Of a DNA stretch of 64,000 nucleotides, positions 47,106-58,080 are shown piece after piece (within the stretch, counting starts at the first letter, position 1; each line of letters starts with the position of its first letter). Below the pieces are notes generated by a model. That model did not search any database and was not told the origin of the DNA. It saw nothing but the letters and a program-made list of their open reading frames with translations. The position numbers were made by a program, and so were the translations under genes. Origin of the DNA: Entrophospora sp. SA101 (Eukaryota; Glomeromycota; Glomeromycetes; Entrophosporales; Entrophosporaceae); NCBI GenBank assembly GCA_958430865.1, contig CAUDNR010003779.1, forward strand, positions 108,358 through 172,357. Direction: 5' to 3'.

Positions 47106-49075
47106 ATGGAACCAGGATCTTACGTGTATTTATTAGTCGTAGGCTCCATAATTGCTTTTGCCGATGGTTATGGTATAGGAGCCAACGATGTAGCAAATTC
47201 ATTTTCCACATCCGTCGGTTCTAGATCTTTAACGTTAAAGCAAGCATGTGGTATTGCAGTTTTCACTGAATTTTTAGGAGCATTTCTTCTTGGTATGTTG
47301 AGAACTTTTGCTCGTCACAAATTATTCGTTTAAACGTATTGATATGGAATTCGAAATTTACATTAAAAATCATTTTTTATATAGGTGCAAACACAGCCGA
47401 AACTATTCGTGGCAAAATTATAAATGTAAACTTATTTGTTGATAAACCTGAAGTTCTTATGGTAAAAATCAAAAACAAAAATATACAAATCGTTTTATCA
47501 TTTTAAAATTACGTTTTTATATTTATTTTATATATTTATATATTTTCATAATAGCTTGCAATGGTATGCGCTTTAATAGGATCATCCAGTTGGATTATTT
47601 TTGCTTCAAGTAAAGGTTGGCCAGTTTCAACCACTCATTCAATTGGTTAGTATTAATCATAATCATAATCATCATTGTTGTTATTTATTATTTAATTATA
47701 TCAAATGTTAATCACGTAACATTTAAATATTATATATTAATAGTTGGTGCTATTATTGGTGTTGGTGTTAGCGCTTTTGGTACTCAAGCAATAGATTGGG
47801 GTTATAATGGTGTTGGAAAGATCGTTGCCTCATGGTTTATATCACCTGTTGTGGCTGGTGTCGTAGCCAGTTTGATTTTCATTTCTACAAAATATGCCGT
47901 ACTTAGGAGCACGAATTCATTCAATCGTGGTATCATTGCTGTACCAATCTATTTTGGAATAACTATTGCCGTAAATGTATCATTCTTTATCTATAAGGGT
48001 GCTCCTGCTTTTAAACTTGACAAAACTCCACCAGGTAAATATTAATATTACAATATAATTATTAAATATATATATACACATTTTAGATTTTTAATTAATT
48101 ATTAATAATATGTATCATCATTATATATATATAGTTATTATTGCACCTGTAACAATTGGTGTCACATTAATCGTTTCAGCATTTTCATACTTTTTCTATG
48201 CCGAATGGCTCAGACGTAAGATTATTGGTAAAGAGACCGGACTTCGTTGGTATCATATTCCAATAGTACCATGCATTAAAAAAGGTGGATATATTGATCA
48301 AACTTCCACTGAAAGTGGAGCCACATCAGCCGAAAAAACTAATAATGAAGAAATCTCAGAAAATCCTGATGGCAAAGATGGTGGAGATAAAATAGAAGAA
48401 GATAAGGAGGTTAACTGGGTACAAAAATCATGGGTAAAAATATTGGCAGTAGCTGGCCATGGTCTCAACAAAGAAATTGCAGATTATAATCATGATAAAA
48501 ATGAAGCTATGCACGCTGTTGCCGTCAAATATGATGATGACACTGAAACTTTATATTCATTTTTACAAATCTTAACTGCGTCATTTGCCTCATTTTCTCA
48601 TGGTTCAAATGACGTAGCAAACGCAGTTGGTCCATTAGCCACAATCTATCTCATCTACACCTCAGGAGCAGTCGATCCAACTGGAGTAACTCCAGTGCCA
48701 ATTTGGATTTTAGCATTAGGTGGTATAGCTATAGACATTGGTCTCATTACTTATGGTTATCATGTGATGAGGTCACTTGGTAACGAAATTACATATCATT
48801 CCCCGTCTCGTGGTTTCTCCATGGAATTGGGTACCTCTCTCACCGTATTAACAGCATCGAAACTTGGTTTACCGGTTTCAACAACGCATTGTATTACTGG
48901 TGCAACAGCAGGTGTCGGTCTTTGTAATGGTAATGTCAAAGCTTTGAACTGGAAATTATTAGCTTGGTGCTTTTTTTCATGGGTACTCACTCTTCCAATA
49001 GCAGGATGTACCGCAGGACTTATTTTTGCTTTTGTAGCAAACGCACCAAAAATAGGTTTAGCTGCTACAACTTAA
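47106..49075 (+). CDS. PHO-4 family phosphate transporter (Pho89/PiT type), 5 exons, 528 aa
   Basis: Exons 47106-47292, 47385-47461, 47555-47645, 47744-48034 and 48135-49075 join in frame (1587 nt) with GT-AG introns of 90-100 nt. The product has the two family repeats: GIGANDVANSFSTSVG at residues 23-38, then GANTAETIRGK and KGWPVSTTHSI, and near the C-terminus SHGSNDVANAVGPLATI (about 370-386) and GLPVSTTHCITGATAGVG. A hydrophilic, Glu/Asp/Lys-rich cytoplasmic loop (about 268-350) separates them, as in yeast Pho89 and animal PiT proteins, which import phosphate with sodium. Length and topology (about 10-12 membrane segments) are normal and all signature residues are present, so it should be functional. 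Ion coupling is inferred from the family. A decayed PHO84-type gene lies just upstream on the other strand. Confidence 0.95.
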
Positions 49076-49658
49076 ATTATATAATTATTTTTATTTAACT
49101 ATTTAATTTTAAAAAAAATTTATACATGCATAATTTAATCATTTTTTATAAATTCATTCACACTTTTTTATAATAAAATATAACAACATTAGCAATAATG
49201 ATGATATAAAACAATGATGTAAAAAAACATTTGAACAAGTAATTTATTTAATAGTGACTTCTTGATAAGATAAGTTTGTAATTATAAATAAAATAAAACT
49301 TTTATGAAAAATTACTTTTTAATTATTTAAATCTCGCTTTTTTAATGTTTACAAATATATAAACTTGCACTGTTCTGTTGAATCTAAATGTTACAATCTC
49401 ATCATCAATATTATCCCGATCATTATTTTCTTTTACCTTGTCATTGGAATTATGGTGATGTTTTACCATGCTATGCATTTGATTTTAAATTTATGTATGA
49501 ATTTTTCTACCAAAGAAGACCAAATATTCTTTCTAAAGTAAAATAGATTAAAGTTAGGCCAAGTTGAGTTGCCAAGGTTGGTTGAATCCTGCTTTAAACT
49601 AGCAGGTCTAACCGGGTTATTTTGTTAAAGATAGTTCATAATGATTGAGAATTGCAAT

Positions 49659-49704
<46 letters not shown>

Positions 49705-50094
49705 TTTGCGCGAATTATTCCAACTAAAAAAAATCAAATTAGTCTTATTCTTCTGTTCGGTAACTACAAAACAATCCAAACCATATCATTGAATTACGGT
49801 TGGTACATCAAAAGGAAAAGATTCCTGCCTTTAACCAAACATAATCACTTGGAAGTTGAATTACCCTCATTGTAGAGAGCCCGATCACAATGATATATTA
49901 ACACTTGATTGAAAATAAAAATAATAAAGTAGCATTTAGTTAGTTTACTTATTTTAAAGACTGGGTGCATTTTTCACGTCATTTACTGTTTTAAGTAATA
50001 TGTCATATCAAGGCAATAATAATTGTTAAAATTTTTAAGTTTCAATTTTAACAATACGTATTTGATACACACATTTCATAAACATACATAATTG
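49076..50094. other. Intergenic stretch
   Basis: 3' region of the transporter and 5' region of the J-domain gene. A TAATAA microsatellite lies at about 49660-49700. Nothing else recognised. Confidence 0.6.
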
Positions 50095-50886
50095 ATGGAT
50101 TTTAATTCTTTGTTAGAATCATTTGGTTTTCCCGTTAAGAAAGAAAAAAAAGGAGGTGGAAGAGAGAAAGAGGAAGAAGAGGAGGAAGAAGAGGAAAAAT
50201 TTTATGAAGATTTATATAAAGTATTGGGATGTTTTGAATCAAGTACTGTAAGTATTATTCGATTATTATTCTTTACTATTATTATTTGTTAAAAAAGATT
50301 TTTTTTTTTAAACAAAGTCAGAACAAATTTCGGCAGAATATAAAGTACGTGTATTACAATGCCATCCTGATAAAATAAAGAATGAAGAAGATAAAAAAAT
50401 TGGTGATTTTAAGAAGAGTTTATATTTAACCGATCAATCAAAAAAAATTTTAAAATTATTTTTTAATTAAATTTCTTTTTGTAGCTGAAAATCAATTCAA
50501 TAGATTAACAACAGCTTACAAAATATTAATTGATAAAGACGAAAGATTGAATTATGATAAATGGAAAAGAGGATCACTAAAAATTTCATACAAGCTATGG
50601 AAAGAATTAATCGTCGAGAAAGGACATGTATACACACACATACATATGTTGATTGATTTGATGTATTATATTCTATTTTATATTATTAATATAATCATTA
50701 TGTTTTTAGGCAGTTCACTGGAGACCTTCACCAAATCCACAACTTACCATCAAGAATCATTCAAATGATAATGACAACAATAATAAAGATGGTAATAACA
50801 TTGTTAGCGAAAGAAGTTATCAATGTAATAATAAAAAAAGTAAACAAGACGAATTATACGAAAAATTTAGAAATTATGAAATTTAA
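50095..50886 (+). CDS. DNAJC12-like J-domain protein, 4 exons, 185 aa
   Basis: Start at ATG 50095 rather than the upstream in-frame TTG. Exons 50095-50247, 50318-50402, 50485-50627 and 50710-50886 join in frame (558 nt); donors are GTAAGT, GTGATT and GTATAC. The protein has a Lys/Glu-rich insert (residues 17-36), then a J domain: FYEDLYKVLGC, EQISAEYKVRVLQCHPDK with the essential HPD motif, and FNRLTTAYKILIDKDERLNY, DKWKRG. After it come the family-specific AVHW motif and an exact C-terminal FRNYEI preceded by ELYEK. That tail is the hallmark of the animal DNAJC12 co-chaperone, which works with HSP70 and, in animals, with aromatic amino acid hydroxylases. Client in this fungus unknown. Confidence 0.88.
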
Positions 50887-51119
50887 AATGATTTTTTTTT
50901 TTAATGTTACTAAACGAATGGTTTTTTTTTTAAATAAATATAAACATGAAAATAAATCCACAAGGAAAATCCAATCCACCCAGTCTAATAAGTAATATAT
51001 TGCGAGTCTAATAAATAAGCAATAAATAAATATGTAATGAATGATATGTGTGTGTGTGTGAGTGTATAACATGAATGAAAAGCGATGATAAATAATAAAC
51101 AACAAATAATAATTAATAA

Positions 51120-51183
51120 TTGATAAATAACAAATAACAAATAACAAATAACAAATAATAAATAACAAATAATAAATAACAAA
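51120..51183. repeat. (AACAAAT)n short tandem repeat
   Basis: About nine 7-bp units of AACAAAT/AATAAAT between the convergent J-domain gene and the low-complexity gene. Confidence 0.85.
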
Positions 51184-51208
51184 TGATAATATTTTTTAAT
51201 AAAAACCA

Positions 51209-53119
51209 TCAAATAGAAAGATTCCAAAGTAATAAAGCATCATCTCCTTCATCTTTGCAGTAATTTAAAATATTTTTTGTGTCAATTTCTTCATTTGAAT
51301 TTTTGTTACAATTATGATTATGATTATGATTATGATTATGATTATGATTATGATGGTGGTGGTGATGATGGTGGTGGTGATGGCGGTGATGATGGTGGTG
51401 GTGGTGTTTTCTTCTGTGATGATTTTTCTTGTGGTAATGTTGATATAAATAGTCAGGGTTATGATGATTATTTGGTATTGGAATTACTTTTATGGCTGTG
51501 TGACGATGAATATTGTTTATGGGATTTGGTAAAGGAACAATATTCGATGTATTATTATTATTGTTGTTGTTGTTGTTGTTAATAGTATTGTTGTTATCAT
51601 TATTGGTAGTATTATCATCATTATTATTGTTACTACTATAATTGTTAATATTACTGTTATCCCATATAATTAGACGTCTTGAGTAAGGTAATGATTTGGT
51701 TTTTCTTATCATAGATGGTAAATATTTTGAATTTGGATTATTTGTAGGCGTTAATATTGAGACAGCTGTTGAATAATGTGATGAAGTGGAACGATATGAT
51801 GTCGGTGATGTAGATGTAGATGTGGCAGACGTGGTGGTGTTATTATTATTAGGAAAAATTGAATTAGCTGGATTAGTTGAATTGAATTTGTTGATTGTAG
51901 ATTTAATTAATATAGAAGTAAACTCGTTGGTATGTTTTGCATTTTCACGTTTAGTTATTATTGGTAAGATTTCCTCCTCCTCTGAATCTGTTGAGTCTAT
52001 TCTTCTTGATTGATCTATAAAAGTATCATATTCATCTTCATCCTCTTCATCATCATCATTTTCATCCTCTTCATCATCCTCTTCATCATCATCCTCTTCA
52101 TCGTCATCATCCTCTTCTTCATCGTCATCCTCGACATCTTCTATATATCCATCTTCATCTACAAAATTATCATCATCGTCACAACCATCTTCAGTAGAAC
52201 TATAGCTATAATTGGAACAACTATTATTAGCAATGATGTCATCGTCGTTATTGTTGTAGCTTTTGTCTGCATTATCTTTTCCTATTTCTTTTTCTTCAGA
52301 ACAGCTGCATGTTCCTTTATTACAAGTTTCATCATCATCAAAAGTTCTTTTTGCACATTTTTTTGTCAATAACAATTTTGATGGTGGAGGTGAAAAAAGA
52401 TTTGTTGGTTTTATAATGCTATTTTTATTTTTGCTATCTATACCATTTTTGGTTGAAGTTGATAATGTTGCTTTTTTTTGTTCATTATTATAATAAACAT
52501 TATCGTCATTAGTAGTATTATTATCGTCATCGTCATTATTATCATCATCATGTTGAATTGGTTTCTCTCTAAGAACCAAAGGACAATCAACAAATTTCAA
52601 ACGTTGTTTATTGTTATTATTATCGTTATCTTTTTCTTCTTTATGTTTATTAATGTTACTTACAAGTAATGGTTTTGAATCCAATTGCTTGGTAATGTCG
52701 GTTGTTGTAACGTCTTTAGGATTTTTACATTTGTTGTTGTTATTGTTTATCGTCATCATCGATTTGTTATTCCTACTATTACTATTGTAATAATTATGAT
52801 ATTGTTGTCGTTCCGATCGTTTCTTTAACATTTCTGATAATAATGAAACTTGCTGGTTATTATTTTCATCTTGTAATAAATTATTTGTAACATTTATTTT
52901 CTTAAATTCTTTTTCTTCTACTACTATTTTTTCGTCATTATCATCATTGGCGATAGTGATGTGTGTTGTTGTGTTTGTGGGTGTTGTTGAGGTTGATGTT
53001 AATTGTAAAACTTGTGAAAACAAATTTTTAACCATATTTGTTGGTGTTTTTGATCTAGAAATTAGAAAATTCATAAAAAAAAAATTATTTTTTATATTTA
53101 TAATAATTTTTCCTTTCAT
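51209..53119 (-). CDS. Large low-complexity protein, unknown function (up to 636 aa)
   Basis: A 1.9-kb minus-strand frame stays open through several microsatellites, which argues that it is translated. Start choice is uncertain: ATGs at 53119, 53074 and 53035 are all in frame, and a good acceptor (TTTCTAG) near 53059 suggests an upstream exon, so the first residues may be intron. Regions in order: Thr/Ser-rich, Asn-rich, a Cys/Glu patch (CNKGTCSCSEEKE), a long Asp/Glu run (about 312-368), a more conserved-looking segment LPIITKRENAKHTNEF and SKYLPSMIRKTKSLPYSRRL, another Asn run, and a His-rich block (about 575-615) with HN alternation that could bind metal. C-terminus is DDALLLWNLSI. No known domain recognised; probably a disordered nuclear or regulatory protein, but this is a guess. 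Confidence 0.6.
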   Translation of the reverse strand: MKGKIIINIKNNFFFMNFLISRSKTPTNMVKNLFSQVLQLTSTSTTPTNTTTHITIANDDNDEKIVVEEKEFKKINVTNNLLQDENNNQQVSLLSEMLKKRSERQQYHNYYNSNSRNNKSMMTINNNNNKCKNPKDVTTTDITKQLDSKPLLVSNINKHKEEKDNDNNNNKQRLKFVDCPLVLREKPIQHDDDNNDDDDNNTTNDDNVYYNNEQKKATLSTSTKNGIDSKNKNSIIKPTNLFSPPPSKLLLTKKCAKRTFDDDETCNKGTCSCSEEKEIGKDNADKSYNNNDDDIIANNSCSNYSYSSTEDGCDDDDNFVDEDGYIEDVEDDDEEEDDDDEEDDDEEDDEEDENDDDEEDEDEYDTFIDQSRRIDSTDSEEEEILPIITKRENAKHTNEFTSILIKSTINKFNSTNPANSIFPNNNNTTTSATSTSTSPTSYRSTSSHYSTAVSILTPTNNPNSKYLPSMIRKTKSLPYSRRLIIWDNSNINNYSSNNNNDDNTTNNDNNNTINNNNNNNNNNTSNIVPLPNPINNIHRHTAIKVIPIPNNHHNPDYLYQHYHKKNHHRRKHHHHHHHRHHHHHHHHHHHNHNHNHNHNHNHNCNKNSNEEIDTKNILNYCKDEGDDALLLWNLSI

Positions 53120-56100
53120 TCCTTTTTTATTCTCCTACCTTCTTATACTCAAAGTTGAAAGAGGGGGATATTTATTGCATTCACTAAATTTTAATGATGC
53201 AGTAACAGGGAAATGTTGCATTATTTATGTTGTTTATGTTATTGTTATTATTGACTTGAGTTGGATATTGATATGGTTTTATAATAATTTATTTAATCAA
53301 TTAATTAATCAATCAAAAAATTTTTTTAATTTTTTTGAATTGCTGTTATTGTTAGTATATATATACTACAAGGAAAATATTACAGGGGTCCAGAATATAG
53401 AAATTGTCAACCGCCCTAGCCGCCGCCATAATTTTACTAAATTTGTCATATGAGTCAATAAAAAAAAATCCATGGAGTTTAATATGAAAAAAATAACCAG
53501 GTAACACTTGAAATCTGATACCATCACTCTTGATGATGGGATAGATAACTCTTTTTGAGTGCGTGTGCAAACGAAACTTTTGCTCGAAGACCAAACCATC
53601 AACATTGAAAGAAGAGGAAATTATTTGTTAAAACTCTGTATCTCAACATCTTTAACAGAGACTATGATGGAAAGAGTAATTCACAAATTCTACCTTTCAA
53701 TAATATTTGGAATGGTGAGGACGTTACATCTGAACCAAACCTTTGCCATAAATAAGTCCTTAGGTATCGAAGCCCAACTTCCAACCTCGTTGGACTGAAT
53801 TCGACAAATAATACACAATTGCTTGAGTAAAATTCAATTTCAATATGTCTAACAAATCAATTAATTTCCAATTATTTTACTTCAACTAATATGATTTATC
53901 CTGCATGCATATAAAACTATTCAGATAACAATTGATCAATTTGATCAGTGATCCACACGAATGGGTCATATCCTCGTGTAAAGTTAACAATGACGACAAT
54001 ACGATGACTATGGTTTGAGAATATTCTAGCCTTTCCCGTGTTTGCACGGTCCAGATAATTATGATTGATTAGATAAAAATGAGCATGCTGGGAAGATTTC
54101 ATTATTTATATCAAGTTACACAGAAAAAGTTTAATATAAGAAAAAGTAATTGACCGTTATCTTCAACCCATCAAAATTTTTTTTAGTAAACAGAATATAA
54201 TACCAGTATGGATTTTGTTGATATAAATTGGGTTTGGCTATTTTCAAGGTCGTCATTATTACATAAGACAAAAAAAAAATTTTTTTTAACTTTTACAGAA
54301 GTGTTTAAACACACACCAATTAGATTTCAAAACAATCCATTATGTTTTTCAATCTTTTTTGTGACATAATAACAATGAAGGACCAATTTCATCATAATAA
54401 TCAGTCTTATGCATCTTTAAATTGTTGCTCTTTAACATTTAAATATAAAAATGATTATCAAATCCTCCTGATTTGGAATTATATCGGCTAAATGTTTTTT
54501 TTTTTGGATAAAATTAAATAGCCAAACTGGTTTCTCGTGATTTTTGCATGATTATAAATTCTAAATATGTCTAACTATAGTAATGGAAAAAACATCAGCA
54601 ATTTCATTTTGAACAATGCTAGTCGATAGTAATAGTGACTAGTATTATTTATATATGATGATTAATAGTAATATTTCGTTCATTTAAAGATAGTGGTTGA
54701 TTCTTCCAGCACTCAACACAAAAACATCCATCTTTGTGTAACTCAAACAATAATGATAATAATTACAAGAGTTTGTGAGTCTTGAATTTCCCAACACTCA
54801 CCCATTTAATATTAATTTATCTTGTAATACTTTTTAACAAATTTCCTGTTTATTAATTCATCCATTTATGGTTTTTGCCATGAAAAAGCACACCATTTTT
54901 TGTAATTGCTCACCAATGGTTTTAAAGGATGAATTTTCAGAATTACGTTGGGACAAGATATTTTCTTAATGGCCCAGCTTATTGCAATTGACGGTGGATC
55001 AATAATCACTACAGAAAAGAAACGAGAGCTCGGATCATAATGTCAAAGAAACATACCTTAATATGTTGTGCTTATTTTGAGAATGCCAGAAATCATTTAA
55101 TGAATAAGAGAGTCTTCTTGTATCAAGAATTCATGTAATGCTAAAAATGCTGCTACTACTGCAAATAACTTCCTTGGAAATTATGCTGAAGTTCATGGAT
55201 TACCAAAGCAGTAACCCAATCATTTATATTCCTACCAGCAAGAATTAGAGACTTCTTGCTAGTCATGAAAAAGACAGCATGTTGAAGTTGTTAAAACATG
55301 ACGCATTTTGCAAATTATGACATCAGCTAGCACCCGAGATTCAAATTATGAGACTGGCTTATGCGATATCCGTTAACATTTTCGAAATGGCTTACAATAT
55401 AATGTTCATAAAGAAGGAGAGGCTAAAGACTTATTAAAGAAATACAAAGAACATTTATCAAAAGCAAAAATTAGAAGGAAGTTATTTTAACAAAATACCA
55501 AATTAGCAGAACAGCAAAGAAGAGTTGTCAATCAAAATTAACACTACAAGAATTCAAACTACTCGATCAATGTAAATAGATTATTTCATTGTCTTTATCT
55601 CATTGTAACTTTATATTCATAACATAATAATAAACATATCTTTAACAATAAACATAATATTGAAGTAAAAAAGAAACTCCTTCGTCAGCAAAGAATTAAG
55701 GGCTAGTCTTCATAATAATCCTATTTTTTTTTAACGAGGTACTGTTATTAGGGAATAGCACTACAGATCAGAGTGAATCTAACGAGAGAATTTAGCAAGG
55801 TATTAGTAGCTAGGGAGTGGCTATACGGATTATAGTAAAAGATAATTTAGAACAAATATATCTTTTATCCTTAATTATTATTTTTGACTTGGGCACAACA
55901 TATTATAAAAAAAATTTATATTAATATTAATGTATTGTTTGTTAAAAAAAATTTAGACATTCTGTTGATATGGATAAAAGAAAAAAAGATTTTTACCAAA
56001 ATTGTATTGAGAGGCTACAAATAGTTAATTATCAATGTAAATTAATTGTTAACATCTATTAACCTTTATTATGTATTAAAAAATTTTCATCCAAAAATAC

Positions 56101-56155
56101 TATTTAAAATAATCGTCAAGTTACAAGTATGATATTGATATTCAAGCACCATCTT
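53120..56155. other. Stretch with coding relics
   Basis: No intact gene. Protein-like fragments: 53400-53600 minus (IKSDGIRFQVLPGYFFHIKL), about 53640-53820 plus (FNRDYDGKSNSQILPFNNIW), 54102-53917 minus (RIVVIVNFTRGYDPFVWITD), and about 55280-55560 plus (MLKLLKHDAFCK, APEIQIMRLAYAISVNIFE). The last is followed by frame-broken sequence. All are interrupted by stops. I recognise none of the families. They may be remnants of several different genes or transposons. Confidence 0.35.
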
Positions 56156-56810
56156 TCATCTCATAATCGTATCTTTTGTGCGTGATTTACTTGGTGTTGT
56201 AAATGTGTTCGTTACGGTATTAGTGGTAGGTATGTGATATCCATCATCATCATCATCATCAAGAAAAGTTTCGACGTTTAAATCATCTTTTTTATCAAAT
56301 ATATTCATTGTTGCGATGATAATAGACCGTACATATAAAACCTCTTTTAGTACAAAAGCAAGTGGTTTGGCGTTGCTCAATCTGCCAGCGACTTCTTGAA
56401 CATTATTACGGTTAATTCGAGTAATGTATCCTTTAGGATGATCTACAGTTAAAACTTGTAACCTGTTTGCACCGTGGAGTATTCCGATTACTTTTAGTTT
56501 TTTATTAGAGATTCTTTTATCTTACATTCTCTAATTAATTTATCTAGCATATCCTTTAACATCTTAGATATTTAAGTGAATCGGACATATATTTTGTACC
56601 ATTCGTTTCTTCCCATTTCCTGCCGGCTTCAATTGCACCGAATTCTAAACGGTCTTTATATAACCTTATCACACCATCCCTTTTTTGCCAAATTTTTTAT
56701 GATCATTAATTTTTCTTTGGATGTTCTTTCTTTCGCTAGAAGCGAAACTCATTCCCTCCCCACGAATTAAATCAATATTTAAATCATCGAACGCGGGATT
56801 CATAATTCGG
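56156..56810 (-). pseudogene. Frameshifted relic truncated at the duplication edge
   Basis: Minus-strand fragments read MNPAFDDLNIDLIRGEGMSF, ASSERKNIQRKINDHKKFGK, then in another frame LKVIGILHGANRLQVLTVDH, PKGYITRINRNNVQEVAGRL and SNAKPLAFVLKEVLYVRSII, ending in an Asp run and a Thr/Ser-rich tail (GYHIPTTNTVTNTF). The stretch around 56640-56480 has stops. Composition is protein-like but I cannot name the family. Its upstream side ends a few bases from the start of duplication copy 2, so the duplicated block probably landed in or beside it. Confidence 0.45.
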
Positions 56811-56818
56811 CTCCAGAC

Positions 56819-58080
56819 CAGGGCTATGAAAAAAAACGGAAATTCCTCCTGAATGCTAAGAATTTTCCGGAAGAAAAATTTTAAAAAAGGAAAATTTTTT
56901 AGGTGCTAAAATTTTTTTCAAATTTAAGAATTTTCTTTATTTTATACTTCTGTTTTTACTTTGAAGAAGATTACTAAGAGCATCACTAAAATCATAACAA
57001 AATAAATCAGTACTTTCTAAACCAACCATCATTAATAAGTGCAATATGTCATTTTCCATTGCATTACATAAATCTGTTTTGTTTTCTAAAGCCTCTTTCA
57101 CAATCTACACTAGAAAATGGAATTGAGTGCACTATTTCTATAAGTTTTAAAATATAAATAAGACTTGGAAGTTTGGAAATTGGAATATTTTCTTTTGCCA
57201 TCCAGTAAATCATTTTCATTATATTAATTATACGTTTGTTACCATTATTAGTGGTTTTTTTTTGGAAGAATCTTGCATGATTATTCTCTTTTCTAGAAAA
57301 AAAGAGCCATTATGTTGGTTTGAAAGTGCATGAGTTGCTAGAGCAGTAGATTTTGAAATACTCTTTGATCCCAAATAATAACATTATAATATTAGTAATT
57401 TAAGAATTGCAAAATACAAAATTAATTATATTTATTTGTCACCTTTTCCTGTAAATAGATTTTTTTCCCGTGTGCTTTATAAATTATGTAAAACATTCTC
57501 TTCATTGCTGCATCATATTTTACCATTTATATATGTTTAGCCATTCATGCTTAAAACTTCTTCCTGATTTTTAAAATGCATTTTTTTATTTGACATTTTA
57601 ATATGGTTTTCACTTGATTCACTTTTTTTATTTGATTTTTTTTGAAGTATCATCATCATCTGAGCCTTGAATTGTCAAAACATCTGAACCTTCTATATCT
57701 GATTCATCAATATTTGTTTCAAAATTTCAGTAGTCAAATTATCTAATCCTTCTTATTCTATACTATTTATTTATAATTTATTTTTTTGAATAAGGGGAAA
57801 CAAATAAATGCACATAAATTCATATTTAAGTGTATATATTTAATAATTTAAAATTCAAAAGATACAAATTATGGTACTTTTCTAAAATATTGAAGTAATG
57901 ACACACATATATGTACAGTATACATTATTTAGTATAAAATTTTTTTATGTGAATGGAAATCTGTATATACAAAAAAAATAAAAATAAAAATAAAAATAAA
58001 AAGGAAAAATATCCGGCAACTCTGAAGTTAAAAATTTTTAAAGGAAAATCCGGATTTTTAAAGTACTATTTCCAGCCCTG
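56819..58080 (-). mobile_element. Degenerate hAT-like element, copy 2
   Basis: Same as 26801-28057, with the IPFSSVDCERGFRKQN dimerisation motif on the minus strand near 57140-57080. The right inverted end is intact; the left end keeps only CAGGGCT followed by ATGAAAA, so the 15-bp terminal repeat is broken. The left flank (CTCCAGAC) is unrelated to that of copy 1. Confidence 0.75.
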
